From assembly GCA_022559845.1 (NCBI GenBank), contig CM040118.1, forward strand, positions 237,135,224 through 237,199,223: a DNA stretch of 64,000 nucleotides, read 5' to 3'. The DNA is from Amorphophallus konjac (Eukaryota > Streptophyta > Magnoliopsida > Alismatales > Araceae). Positions 21,480 to 32,225 of this stretch are shown in pieces. Position 1 is the first letter of the stretch. Each line of letters starts with the position of its first letter. The notes beneath the pieces were generated by a model. The model worked only from the letters and a program-made list of their open reading frames with translations. It made no database searches and was not told the DNA's origin. The position numbers were made by a program, and so were the translations under genes.

Positions 21480-23470
21480 TCCTTTTGAGGCTTTAGCCCT
21501 CACCTTTCCCTTTGATTTCTTTCTCATTTTGTAAATTCTTCTAGGCATCATCTGCCTGATTATGGTCTTGTCACCACTCCTTTGTGTTAAGCCGCTTCGA
21601 ATCATTACTTGCATTGGTTTAACACGAAGTGCTTCTTCACATGATTGAGAGTGGTACTCTGGTAGTCAGTCCCAGGTTTTATTTAAATCAATGTCAAAAA
21701 TGTCAAAAGAAAAAAGATAAAACAAAATAAAAATAAAAATAAAAAATGCCGATGCCTGGTGGTCATCATGGAGTCAAGTCACTGCATTCATCCTTCATGC
21801 TAGGACTGGGCCCATTAAGGTTTGGTAGGTCTCGGGTCTTGGTCTGCCAGAATCGGGAAAATCCTTGTCCGGCCATGTCAACTTATGCCCACTAAGAGGA
21901 GGCCAATGTGCACACACGCACATGTTTTATCCAAAATTGGTAGCATCACCTATGGTGAGGCCTCACCACGAAGGTCTCCAGAAAAGTTGTAATCTTTATT
22001 CTCTTTCTCTTCGACCAAATGAGACAGCCGGCGCCCTTTAAAACGTTGAGCATAGGGAACCAAAGTGCAATCCCCTCATGGCAAGAGTAGGATCCATTTC
22101 CCCGAGCCTGGATCAGAGCACGAGAAGAGGGCAGTGTCCCCGCAGGCATACAAGAGGGATTCCAAAATGTTAAGTAATCATCTCCCTAAAAAAAAAAAGA
22201 TAAATCAAAGTCAAATGAAAAGCCTGGTCGTGGCCGTGCCTAATTCCAATGAAGGAAACCCCTCGAGAAAAACAAAAGTCAAGTCATACGAAAGGGGCAA
22301 CGAAGCACAAACGCTTGAGGCTTGGTCCGAAGCTACCTGAAAGGGGAAAGTCAAGTAGGCCCCTGTTGGCTCGTCGGGTTAACGGTTTTGCCGGTCCTCT
22401 CATAAGGTTTGTCCCCCGCACTCTTCCTTCTTCCCTGAAGATGAAAGCTAAATGGATGTCCCGAAGGGTGAACCCCGCTAAGGCATGCAACCTCGTTTCA
22501 AAAAAAAAAAACCTTTGGTTGTCCACTTTGAAAAGCAAAAGTTATCACCGTGAAGGAGTCTCGATGTTTCTGGCAGGTCAAGACCTCTACCTACCACTTT
22601 GATGTCTTCTTACTTTAACCTCGAGCTTAGGCCAATGTAAGCGCGTCACCTATGGGTGCGACGGCATCTGATTTCGGGTCAGCGTCGCGCGGTCGGCCGT
22701 TAGGGTTCCAGAGTGTTCTACTATATACCATCTAGAGTTGTGAGGAAATAGACCAGGGTCAGGTAAATCTTTTACCTCGAACACTTTTTGGGTGTATCCC
22801 TGTGGTCGGAATCAACTGAGAGCCTAAGTGTGGCATGACGGCATTGCCATCATGGTAAGTCTTAACCGGCGGGATTATCATTCGAGGAGTCTAGAGGCCC
22901 AAATCAATTTAGATGTACGTTTAGGATACCTGGGAGGTTAGTAAGAAGTCTCCATCATCATGTAGGTTAGGTGCTATATGGGTGGTCACCAGACATCAGT
23001 AACAAAAATACACCAAGTCCCAAAACCCAAAAAAAAACAAAAAAACAAAAACAAAAAAAGAGAGAAAAAACAAAAAAATAACAAAAAAAGAAAAAGATAA
23101 ATAACAAAAACATAGAAAAAAACAAAACAAAAAAGAATAAGAACAAAAAGAGAACAACAAAAAAATCATCATTTCTCTGCTCGCATCATGCGTGTGATCA
23201 CTTTTCAATTCATGTTTACATCTGCCTGCTTGCATGATTGCATCACTCAAAGTCTATTCCTTTTACTCGCCTTAGTTGATTAAACGCTTAGCCCCTTGAC
23301 CCATTATCAAGGCCAACTTCAAAACAATCGCCCACTTATTGAGCAAGGGGCCAAGCCAGAACAGAAAGACTAACTTGTTTCTCTGGAGCAATGTGTGCAG
23401 GAGTTAGAAGAGCAAGAAAGAAGTAGTGAATAGCAAACTGAACCTTCCCTCTTATCCTTTCAAAAAAATG
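21480..23470. other. Non-coding stretch with an A-rich tract
   Basis: No gene is supported. It contains an AAAAAC/AAAGA-type A-rich tract at about 23017-23165 and AT-rich spacer sequence. It probably holds the 3' part of the decayed element ending near 21480, but no LTR copy of the 5' region was found. Confidence 0.45.
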
Positions 23471-23918
23471 TGTACATTAAGTTCCGCCCTCTCTCCCGAC
23501 ATCGCTTCTCTTAACACTCTTCGGGCGAGAAGCCCTAGAGGGTGTCGTCAAACCATACAAGGTGGTACCTCCGCCACCCTGCATTACCCTTTCCGTCTCT
23601 GCGCTCCGCTGCCGCTCTATGGGGGCAGCGAAGAAACTGCTAACACGAAAGCCGCACTCGCGTGCTCTTCGATAGCGCTCTTCACCGTCCCTCAGCCACT
23701 GCTCAGTGAAACCGAGGCTGGTCCGGAGTTCAAATAATTGGGCCTCCAATGCCCTCTTCTCTTCTCTTTCAGCCGATTTTGGCCCTCTCCCTTTCTCTAT
23801 CTCTTTCTTTCTCAGCTCGTTCTCTCTATCTCTCTCTGTCTTCCCTTTCCAGCTGGAGGGTGATCATCGGCTCCATGGCGTCCTGAGAAAAGTTATCATC
23901 TGAGCGACGCTACAGTTC
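23471..23918 (-). pseudogene. PMD-B, C-terminal coiled-coil tail
   Basis: This is the downstream continuation of the minus-strand gene at 44120-46080; C1 lies between. Removing C1 and one copy of its AGTTC duplication makes the highly charged helical reading continue across the junction (ELEEE on one side, LEREDRER and AEKERDRERE on the other), with TAG stops and a later frameshift. It then reads KRALEAQLFELRTSLGF near 23740, a segment closely matched by RRALEAQVMEL in the neighbouring gene near 47245. The composition predicts a coiled coil. The gene is dead. Confidence 0.5.
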
Positions 23919-24750
23919 TGTTGGGTTAGATGGATGCAGTCTATCTCCACTGAGTGTGGATCTAGAGGGGGGGTGAATACATCAACTTGCCTAATTTAAA
24001 ACTACTGTAAGTTCTAAAGCGGAATTTAGGCAAACATCAGTTAAGCTAAAGGAAGAATGCTAAGCAAAGGGTCAACCCATGAAAGCCATTCACCATATCT
24101 ATATATCAAAAGCTAGACATGAGCATGAGCGATGAAACCAAATAAGCTAAGCAAGAATTCCCATCACACACAGATCAAACAAAAACACAAACACACTACA
24201 CACACAATTTTTAGGTGGTTCGGTCAACGACCTACGTCCACCCCACACTCAACCGAGTATGGCTTCCTGATGTGCAACACAGCTTGCATCCGCTGGGCTT
24301 TACAGCTTGGCCAAACAATCCACTGATACACAGCTTCGCTGGGCAATACAGCTTGCCGACCAGAAGATCTGATCCTCTACAACCGCTGGGGAAATATAGC
24401 TTAACCCGTCCAGTGGAGACTAGCACTGCAAGACCGCTGACACACAGCTTGAGGAAACAATATTCGAAAATGATAGACAGAATCAAAGCGAAAAAGGAAA
24501 ACCCAAAAGCAATGTAGCTCTAAAGAGCAAAGCTCAGCTCTGGTTTTGAACCACGAGACTGAGATACAAACTCTCTCACTCTCACTCTCAATCAGCTCTC
24601 TATCTCTTCTTCTCTCGTTTTCTTATTCTTCTCTATTTCTTCTTCTTCTCTGTATCTTTTCTCTCAGTGGATCGAAGGAGCCTTGCTGCTTTGGCTGTAT
24701 AGACTTTCTATCCTTCTCTTCGATCTACCTTCTTCTGTGGAAGAAGGCAT

Positions 24751-24760
24751 GTATATATAG
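24751..24760 (-). promoter_or_regulatory. TATA box of C1 left LTR
   Basis: CTATATATAC on the minus strand, directly preceded in that sense by a run of CTG/CAG triplets. The right LTR has the same at 42234-42243. Confidence 0.65.
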
Positions 24761-24793
24761 CAGCAGCAGCAGCAGCAGGCATGTGCTCTCCAC

Positions 24794-24910
24794 TTTTCCC
24801 GCCAAAGCATTTGGACCACGTGGCAGCATCCAATGGAGTGTCAGAACACGTGTCCTCATCTGGATACCTTGTTCTTCTCAGATCACGAGCCAGGTACCTC
24901 GGATCACGTG
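24794..24910 (-). promoter_or_regulatory. C1 proximal promoter: E2F-like site and three G-boxes
   Basis: The minus strand carries CTTTGGCGGGAAAA (24794-24807), a match to the plant E2F/DP consensus, about 35 bp before the TATA box. Three CACGTG G-boxes lie further upstream at 24817-24822, 24847-24852 and 24905-24910. The same arrangement is in the right LTR (E2F-like 42277-42290; CACGTG at 42300, 42330 and 42388) and partly in E4 (55903-55989). Factor binding is inference. Confidence 0.6.
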
Positions 24911-24964
24911 CCCTTCATTTGTCTCTGCATTCCCTGTCAGACAGACAAGAACATATTCAGTTTA

Positions 24965-26425
24965 ATTGTAAACCCTGTACAGGCTTTGCAACCACGAGTG
25001 CAATGCAAAGTATGCACAACGCAGTGTATAGACTCAATGATCGTAAAGGCTTCATGAGAAGGAAAGCAGTGTATAGACTTAGTAAATATAAAGGCTTCAT
25101 AATAAGGAAAACCAGTGTACAGACTTGCCCAAAGTATGGACTTTATATGAAGAGGCAACGGATGTACATACTTCCTATATGAAGCAGCCACTGTACATAC
25201 ACAAGGTGAAGACCGATGCCAATGTATAGACTTTACTGAAGACAACGGACTCGAGTGCAGTGTACAGACTTGACTATGCTCACCCAATACCAATGTATAT
25301 ACTTGATGCTCAAAGAGTGGCTGTACAGACTTGATAACGATGCAGAACGAACGGATGTACATACTTCATGTGAAACCCCAATGTACAGACTTTGAAGAAC
25401 AAGCAGCTACAGTCCAATGTGTGGACTTGTCATTCACTGGTGAGTGTACAGACTTCGAATGAAACACCAATGTGTAGACTTACCACCGACCATTGTGTAG
25501 ACTTGAAGAAGTGAGACGATGGCTAAGACACTGTACAATCGGATGTATAGACTTTACTTAACACAGTCCGATGTACAGACTTGAAATTTCAACTGAAGGG
25601 TGTATAGACTTGACCAAACAGTCCAGTGAATAGACTTGAATAGCTGAGGCCAGTGTACAGACTTGCCACCGACCAATGTGTAGACTCGATCAGCATAAGG
25701 CACAGTATAGACATCAACTCTGCACATCGAATGTATAGACTTCAATTGTGAAGACCATTGTATAGACTTTGGATTCGAAGACCAATGTGCAGACTTTGGA
25801 TTTGAAGACCAATGTGCAGACTTCAAGTTTCACTGTGGATGTACAGACTTTAGGAAATCAAGCGATGTGTAGACTTGAAGCTCCACGATGGATGTATAGA
25901 CTTCAAATATCACTGTGGATGTATAGACTTCAAATATCACTGTGGATGTATAGACTTCAGGAAATCAAGCGATGTGTAGACTTCAAAGATGTTGGCGATT
26001 CAATGTACAGACTTGATGAAGCGAAGCCAATGTATAGACTTGAGTGTAGCTAAAGCCTTGATCGTAGGAATAGGCTGGAGTGTATAGACTTCAGGCTTCA
26101 GAAACGAGTGTACAGACTTCACTTAAGAAACGTAGGGAAAGACTCCAATGTATAGACTTTGCCTTGAATGAAAGTCAGTGAAGAATGAATAGACTTTCAC
26201 GATGTGTAGACTTTGGATACGTGAAAGCTATAGTGAAGGAATGTACACACTTGACCAATTCAAAGGCGAATCGAGTGTACAGACTCTGAGTCCAAACCCA
26301 ACAGCTGTACAGACTTAGAATGTGAAGACTGATATACAGACTTCATTAATCAAAGCATGAATGAGACGCTGTACAGACTTAGCCTAAGACATGCATGAAC
26401 TGACTCTGTATAGACTCAATCTAGA
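24965..26425 (-). repeat. C1 U3 array of AAGTCTRTACA motifs (left LTR)
   Basis: On the plus strand TGTAYAGACTT and close variants (TGTGTAGACTT, TGTACATACTT) recur about 48 times, by my count, with unlike spacers averaging about 19 bp. In the element's sense the motif reads AAGTCTRTACA and lies upstream of the promoter block. Spacers are mostly unrelated; a few neighbouring units have duplicated as larger blocks (25890-25960). Confidence 0.9.
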
Positions 26426-26636
26426 CAAGTCTGCTAAAGGAGTCGACCTATTAGAGGATGCGTCGACCCATGACAGTGAGGAATGCAAACAGCAGTGTAT
26501 GAAATGCAAAGAACACATAGACAATCTGATAGAGCAATTTCATCAAAGCAAGAGTAGTTGCCAATCAATCAAAATAATGGTGTTGCCAATGAAATAAAGC
26601 AAGTGTCAACATCATCAACATAGAGGGGTCACAACA

Positions 26637-26649
26637 ATCTCTCCCTTTT
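26637..26649 (-). other. C1 polypurine tract
   Basis: The minus strand reads AAAAAGGGAGAGAT immediately before the TGTTGTGACC start of the 3' LTR, as expected for copia. Confidence 0.85.
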
Positions 26650-27110
26650 TGATGATGGCAACCCCATATGAAGTAGAATAACAACATCCTGACATATAGG
26701 TATATGTTTGATGAAAGACATGATGAGTTATGCAGATTGACATGCAGATGCTATGAATGCATGCAACTCACTGCCTCAAACTCTCCCTTATCATTATGCA
26801 TATACACTCCCACTCCCCCTTGGAATGAATTCAGAATTCAGAGAGATATGTATTCTCCCCCTAGACATCCCCCTAGACAATATTCTCCCCCTTTGCCATC
26901 AACAAAGAGGAGGGAAAAATTAAATAGAAGGGAAGGATCAAGAGAAGAACTGATTGGCATTCTGAACAGGTAGTTCATGAATAAGCATTCTAAAGCATAG
27001 AGTCTTCAGTCATATGAAATTAGAAACTACTGTCAGAAAGAGTTCTGGTTTAAGGATGATAAAATTTGGAGTTCATGCACTACAAGCAATAGATAAGTTC
27101 ACTGTGCATG
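26650..27110 (-). other. C1 post-pol interior, distal part
   Basis: No ORF is supported on the minus strand. Several CTCCCCC tracts (near 26812, 26855 and 26884) are purine tracts in the element's sense, like the polypurine tract. The region continues at 34431 beyond E2. Confidence 0.6.
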
Positions 27111-29306
27111 TGATGAGGGCATCCCTTGCCCCTCCACATTTTCTACGGACTCGGATTGTTCGTCGGCAAGCACCATTATGTTAGTCATGTATTTTTGAGT
27201 CTAGTCATGTAATCTTCACATTTTCTTTGAGTCAATATCATGTAATTTTCCATTTATTTGAGTCATGTACCTAGGTTAGTGAGTAATTTTCCTAAGTATT
27301 ATGTCATTAGGTTGGTTTGTTAGGCTAGTGGGCCCAATTCATTGGGCTTGGCCCAAGGGCACCCCTATCCCTTCGGTTATTTGTCATTGAGTCAAATGTC
27401 AGGGACTTTTGTAGAAATGTGGGTTGCCTATATATAGGACCCCATTCCCCTCATTTTGAAATAATGAATAATTGAATGAAAATTGAAATCCACTTCCAAA
27501 TCCCACTAGATCTCCCTCTCTCTCACTCTCTCTCTCTAAGGGGTCCCCCCCTCTCTCTCTCTCCCTCCACCCCAATTTTCGGAATTTTCTCTCTCCTCCC
27601 CATTCACCCCTCATTAAGACCCCTCCCCTTCCCCATACACTCATTTAACTCCCCCCCAACCCCAAGGTGGCATCCTCCAATCCACACCCCACCTCCCAAC
27701 CCCCAACGACCCCACTCTCCTTCCCAAAGCATCCCACCACCTTCCCAATGCTAAATTAGCTTCTCCCAAAGCCCAATTTCGAATTTCCCTCCCATCTCCC
27801 ACCCCCTTAGCTCCCTTGGTCGCCCAAATCCAACCCCAAACCCAGCCAAGGTCGCCCCCCCCACCACCACCCCTCCATTCATACCCATTTCTTTTGCAGG
27901 TCAAGCTCTGGTTGCAGGCAGCAGGTTGGCCGTAGCTTGATGCCGCCACCACGTCCTCCTCCCTGCGAATCGGAAAGCCCAAGAGTACCGTTGGAAGCGT
28001 CTTCAAGTCATCTTCGTAACGGTGGTGGTTTCGTCTGGCTCCAAGCTCCGAGCTGGCCATGAGAGCATTTCTCCCCCGACTGTGCACAGCTTCCCTAGCA
28101 GAGCACCTGAGCCGGAGTTGAAGCTCTACAGCGGCCAACCTCCTGGGAATCAGGGCAGGAGTTCTTCATCAAAAATATTCTCCTCTGAGTCCTCTTTCAT
28201 CTCCAAAAGGTAGGGCAGCAATCGGCTTCCAGAACCCCTAGTTCCCATTTTCCTCGTCCAAGTGCGCAGACTGCTTTTGCAGATTCAGGTTCGACCTGCA
28301 CCCACTCATCCGACGACTGCTCTCTTCTCCGACCTCCAATTGCAACTACGTCAGCTCCTGATCAAAGATACTCTGACCACGGAAGCGTCACCGCTAGTCT
28401 CGCCTCAATCGGAGTTCAGGAGAGCCCACAGCACCTTCTGCAACCATCTGCATCTTTTCTGTTTCCATCCGAGGCAGATAGAGGGGTCCTGTTCCAGGCT
28501 CTGCCACGATCAGCACAGAATTCCAGAGATCCTCCAAAAATTCAGGCGTCTTCCTCCGGTAGCTAAGAAACATTTGGGACCAGTATCATCGGGATCGGAG
28601 TCCCCTGGAGCCCGTGGCGGTGTCAACACCGACCCCCTATCCATTGAATCTGCAGACTGGCAGAACTGGCGGAACTCGGAAGTTGGGATTTCTTGCCCAA
28701 TTCCCCCACCCCACCTGGCCGGCTTACAGCCCCTCCCTGCGAGGAGGTATTTATTGGTTGTAATACATTAACCCCCACCCCGAGATCCCCCCCTCCTGCG
28801 AGAGGAGTAGTGGTGTAATCTTTCAATTTCAGGTTGAAGCTCCCTCGACGCGGCGTGGGGGTGCATACCCTCGCCTCCCCGCTCGCCCCCGTCTCCGGCC
28901 GGAGTCGGCATCTTCCCGCCGGCTAGGTGAGCCTCGGTCCCTCTCTTGACTGGTTTAATCACTTGCTTAGCTTAGTATTATTGCTATTGCTTCGTCGGAT
29001 GGAGAGTGAGAGCTCGGCCCAAATTGCTAGTACCGTGAGTGACCACCGCGGGCAAGTTGAGAGTGAATTCACTTAACCCACACCCTTGGTGTGTTGGCCG
29101 CCCATGATTTGCACATCCTAGGCCCATTTGAGGTTCTCCCCAAGCTAGCCAACCTTTAGAGCCTCAAAGTCCTGCCTCGGACCCTCTCCAACATCGCCTA
29201 GTCGCCATCGGGCACTAGTGTGCGCCATACGGGTGAGCTCGCTAGTGTGAGTCTGCCGCTTAAACTTGAATGCTTGCAAAATAGGTCCATAGGTGGTGTC
29301 ACATCA
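27111..29306 (+). repeat. E2 5' LTR
   Basis: It pairs with 32226-34425. It contains a TATA box at 27429-27437, a CT-rich tract at about 27505-27575, a C-rich stretch to 27870, and donor-like CTAG|GTGAGC near 28923. A 169-codon ORF is present in both LTRs (28262 and 33381), but its start and composition give no reason to call it a gene. Confidence 0.92.
27429..27437 (+). promoter_or_regulatory. TATA box of E2 5' LTR
   Basis: TATATATAG in a GCCTATATATAGGACC context on the sense strand; the 3' LTR has it at 32544-32552. Confidence 0.6.
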
Positions 29307-29308
29307 AG

Positions 29309-29320
29309 TGGTATCAGAGT
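29309..29320 (+). other. E2 primer-binding site (tRNA-iMet)
   Basis: TGGTATCAGAGTTAG starts two bases after the LTR end. It matches the initiator-Met complement over its first 11 bases. Confidence 0.85.
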
Positions 29321-29364
29321 TAGTTCACAACTTGTCTCTATCAAGTTGGTCCTAGGACGCTCAT

Positions 29365-31698
29365 ATGCATTTAGAGTCTTCGGTTGCATCTCTTTTGTCC
29401 ACTAGCATGGCTACTTCATGTAAGTCACATCTATCTCACTCGGCCCTCCGCAAAGGTCCGATTGACACCCCTTTAGACAAAGTCCTATTTGAGGACATTA
29501 TCTTTAACGGATACCACCCTAGTGCATATTTAGAGTGGGAGGAAAACATGGACAAATACTTTAAGAGGAATCCAATGACTGAACCCATGAAAATCTACCT
29601 TGCAAAGAGTCGACTTGTGTACCATGCCGAGGATAGGTGGAAGTTCATTGAACAATTTAGGAGGGTTATGAGGCTAGAGCCTATTAACACATGGGAGAAC
29701 ATGAGAGCCGAACTTAGGAAAGTCTACACTCCCCGACCTCCTCCCTCCTACCCGGGTTACCAAAACTCAAGGAGCACTCCCACTCCTCCAACCCCACCCG
29801 TCCAAACCCTTACCACTAGAACCCAAGTGTCCAAGGCCTCCACCTCCCCACCTAACCCCATGAGGGCCCCCACACCCCAACTAAAACCCCCTTCCCTAAC
29901 CTACACTAGTCAAGCCCCTTTAGCCCCCACTTCCACCCCAAACGATCCCAAGGGCAAGAGACCCCTAACCGACCCAATTCCCTCCATGGTGACCACCACT
30001 CATCCAACCCTCACAATTAAAAACCAAGTGGACACCGTATACACCCCTCCACCTAGGCCCGTGACGGCCACCACCCTCCAATCTAAAAGCTCCCACCAAA
30101 CCCATACCCCACAAGCCCCCTTGGTCCCCACCACTACCCCTCCCTTGTCCCCTAAAAGGGACACTCCCCCCAAGACCAACCAACCCAAGCCACCCCAACC
30201 AACCCATCTCCCACTCCCTACCCCAAAAGTCCCAAGTCCTAGGCTTCCACTACTTCCCCTCCCTATCCAAAACCAAGTTTCCCATTACCCACCACCCCGG
30301 GTACACCATGCACCAACCATCATCACCCCACCCTCAATAGACCTTCCCATTCCCTTGAGAAAGGAGACCACAACCATCCACATGGGAGTAGATGCCATTC
30401 CAGAACCCATCCCCATCCTTGAGGAAACCCAAGTTCATACCTATGGTGTGGAAGAATCACAAATGTCCCCTCCACATAGCTTGGACCCCCAAGAGCCACA
30501 AGCCTTCACAAATAGCACCATAATCATAGATGGGCCCCTAGCTAGATGGCTAAAGGAGAGACCAATTCACCCTACCATGTCCTATGTTTACCCTCCCATG
30601 GAGCAAAACCTTCCCATTGTACCCTTCTCCTCCTATCACACCATAATCCAAACATCCTACCAAGTGGAAATCTTAGAAGATCTTCTTAAGGGCTTAGAAT
30701 GGCAAATTGAGTTCACTAGCATGTTGACCCCTATGGCCGAACAACCTAAGAGCCTTGACCTCCTACACCTATGCATAGGGTCTATCACATCGGTTTGCAC
30801 CATTGGTTGCTACACTAGCGACCTCCTTCTATTCCTCCCCACACCCGATGAGCCCGACCTTCTCCTCAATTTGGAGCTTCTTACAGCGTGTAGAAAGTCA
30901 AGCCCTCCCCTTGTCGCCGACCCACTCACCAAGAACATTGGCCCAATTATCATGGAGAGGAATGACTTAGCACCTTTGGAGGACCTTGAAGACATGGAGC
31001 TCCTCTCCCTTGGTAACCCATTTTATGATCCCTATGATCCATTCCAATGGGAGTCAAGGAACCCGTGTGACCCAACCACCTTAACCACCACCTACCTTTC
31101 CCTACCCCAACCCACCATGTTTGATCCAATCCACCCCATTCAAGACCCGGGTTATACCATGGGAGCCATGACTTTGGGTGGTATACACCTAGGGATCGAG
31201 GAAGTGCCCCATTTTATGATATCCACCTTCCTAGACCCCTTTGACCCATTCCAATGGAAGTCAAAAAGCCCACACCTAGGAGACATCTTTGTCACAAGAG
31301 TGCATAAGTCTTGGCATACAATACCACTTGGCATGATTCATAAGTCGGGTACATTCATTTACATCACCCACATGTCAAGTAGGAAGCATAAGTGGACCGT
31401 ATTTGGATGTATTGGCCCACCTTCATTCATCATGAGTCTTAAGCATGAGAGGAGCATACATGGATGTCCGGGTCCCCCGCCATTTGTCATACCCATGCAT
31501 AAAAGGTTCATCTATGGATGTCCCGGCCCCCCTGAGTCTGTCACAGTCTTCATGGCATCAAAGCATGATCGATCTACATGTGGCTATCCCGGACCACCTT
31601 TGCATACCATACATTGTCCACTCACACCGCATCATAAGGCATGGCATATGCATCCAAGCAAATATCAAGCAACAAGCGGTGAGATTCACAATAAGTGA
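29365..31698 (+). CDS. gag: E2 Gag-type protein, 777 codons, uninterrupted
   Basis: The ORF opens at ATG 29365. A second in-frame ATG at 29407 (MATSCKSHLS) sits two bases after a pyrimidine-rich acceptor-like CCACTAG, and may be the real start. Residues about 45-125 resemble the plant gypsy gag core: AYLEWEENMDKYFKRN, YLAKSRLVYHAEDRWKF, and TWENMRAELRKVY. A long Pro/Thr-rich linker follows (about 125-330). The C-terminal half is not recognised. It holds a duplicated DPFQW motif (nt 31031 and 31238) and four GCPGPP-type repeats at 31405, 31462, 31516 and 31582, spaced by whole codons. I see no CCHC knuckle, protease, RT or integrase. The presumed role is the structural protein of a particle built with trans-supplied enzymes. 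Confidence 0.8.
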   Translation: MHLESSVASLLSTSMATSCKSHLSHSALRKGPIDTPLDKVLFEDIIFNGYHPSAYLEWEENMDKYFKRNPMTEPMKIYLAKSRLVYHAEDRWKFIEQFRRVMRLEPINTWENMRAELRKVYTPRPPPSYPGYQNSRSTPTPPTPPVQTLTTRTQVSKASTSPPNPMRAPTPQLKPPSLTYTSQAPLAPTSTPNDPKGKRPLTDPIPSMVTTTHPTLTIKNQVDTVYTPPPRPVTATTLQSKSSHQTHTPQAPLVPTTTPPLSPKRDTPPKTNQPKPPQPTHLPLPTPKVPSPRLPLLPLPIQNQVSHYPPPRVHHAPTIITPPSIDLPIPLRKETTTIHMGVDAIPEPIPILEETQVHTYGVEESQMSPPHSLDPQEPQAFTNSTIIIDGPLARWLKERPIHPTMSYVYPPMEQNLPIVPFSSYHTIIQTSYQVEILEDLLKGLEWQIEFTSMLTPMAEQPKSLDLLHLCIGSITSVCTIGCYTSDLLLFLPTPDEPDLLLNLELLTACRKSSPPLVADPLTKNIGPIIMERNDLAPLEDLEDMELLSLGNPFYDPYDPFQWESRNPCDPTTLTTTYLSLPQPTMFDPIHPIQDPGYTMGAMTLGGIHLGIEEVPHFMISTFLDPFDPFQWKSKSPHLGDIFVTRVHKSWHTIPLGMIHKSGTFIYITHMSSRKHKWTVFGCIGPPSFIMSLKHERSIHGCPGPPPFVIPMHKRFIYGCPGPPESVTVFMASKHDRSTCGYPGPPLHTIHCPLTPHHKAWHMHPSKYQATSGEIHNK

Positions 31699-32225
31699 GC
31701 AAAAACTCATGAGCGCCACTTGAAATTCCAAGTTGGTAACTTGACGATGATGACTTTGGAGTGGCTCTACCCTGGGGTCACCTCCAAATTGAGGGCACGA
31801 GGACTTGGACCTTGCCAAGTTTCGAGTGGCTTTGGCAACCCGGCTTATGGGTTGAACTTTCAAAAGGGTTTTCGGATTCTCCCCATTTCTCATGTGGCGG
31901 ATCCAGCACCCTCTAAGGGCACCGCGGTGGATCCTAGTGAGTGCCTTGAGCTTACACCTATCCTTGCGAGAGACACCTTCGGAGTGCCACCACAAAATAG
32001 CTTAAGAGCCCGACGTGAGCACACGGCGGCAATACTAGGCAAGCAAGATCCCATCGCCAGCATGAGGCTATGACCGAGCCACTTTGTCGAGCTGAAGCGT
32101 CGTTCCCCGACTATGGTCGCGGGTTGAGTATGGAGATCATGGATCACCCAGAGCCGTAGTTCGATGTACTACTTCCCTGGTGGACCCATACTCGACGGGG
32201 TCGAGTTTTCCCCACCCCGGGGGTA
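31699..32225 (+). other. E2 3' untranslated interior and polypurine tract
   Basis: About 530 bp lie without an ORF on the sense strand. It ends CCCCGGGGGTA directly before the 3' LTR, a short G-rich tract in the polypurine position. Confidence 0.6.

Larger units (their letters stand above)
23919..26636 (-). repeat. C1 3' LTR (left copy)
   Basis: It starts TGTTGGGTTAGATGG and ends GTCACAACA on the plus strand. In the element's sense its U3 holds the roughly 48-copy AAGTCTRTACA array, followed by G-boxes, an E2F-like site, a (CAG)n tract and a TATA box. It is almost identical to 41401-44119. Confidence 0.93.

Noticed and set aside
25554..26053. Open frames over the motif array (both strands, and again at 43037-43455)
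   Set aside because: They are translations of a repetitive non-coding array, have no conserved start, and differ between LTR copies.
24965..26425. CRISPR-like look of a short repeat with unlike spacers
   Set aside because: The repeat is only 11 bp, spacing is irregular, the DNA is plant, and the array lies inside a retrotransposon LTR present in two copies.
28262..28771. 169-codon ORF present in both E2 LTRs
   Set aside because: Duplicated with the LTR, no domain, no ATG evidence; the GC/CT-rich composition makes long chance ORFs likely.
29965..30207. Minus-strand Gly/Val/Trp-rich ORFs within E2 gag
   Set aside because: Shadows of the Pro/Thr-rich gag linker on the plus strand.
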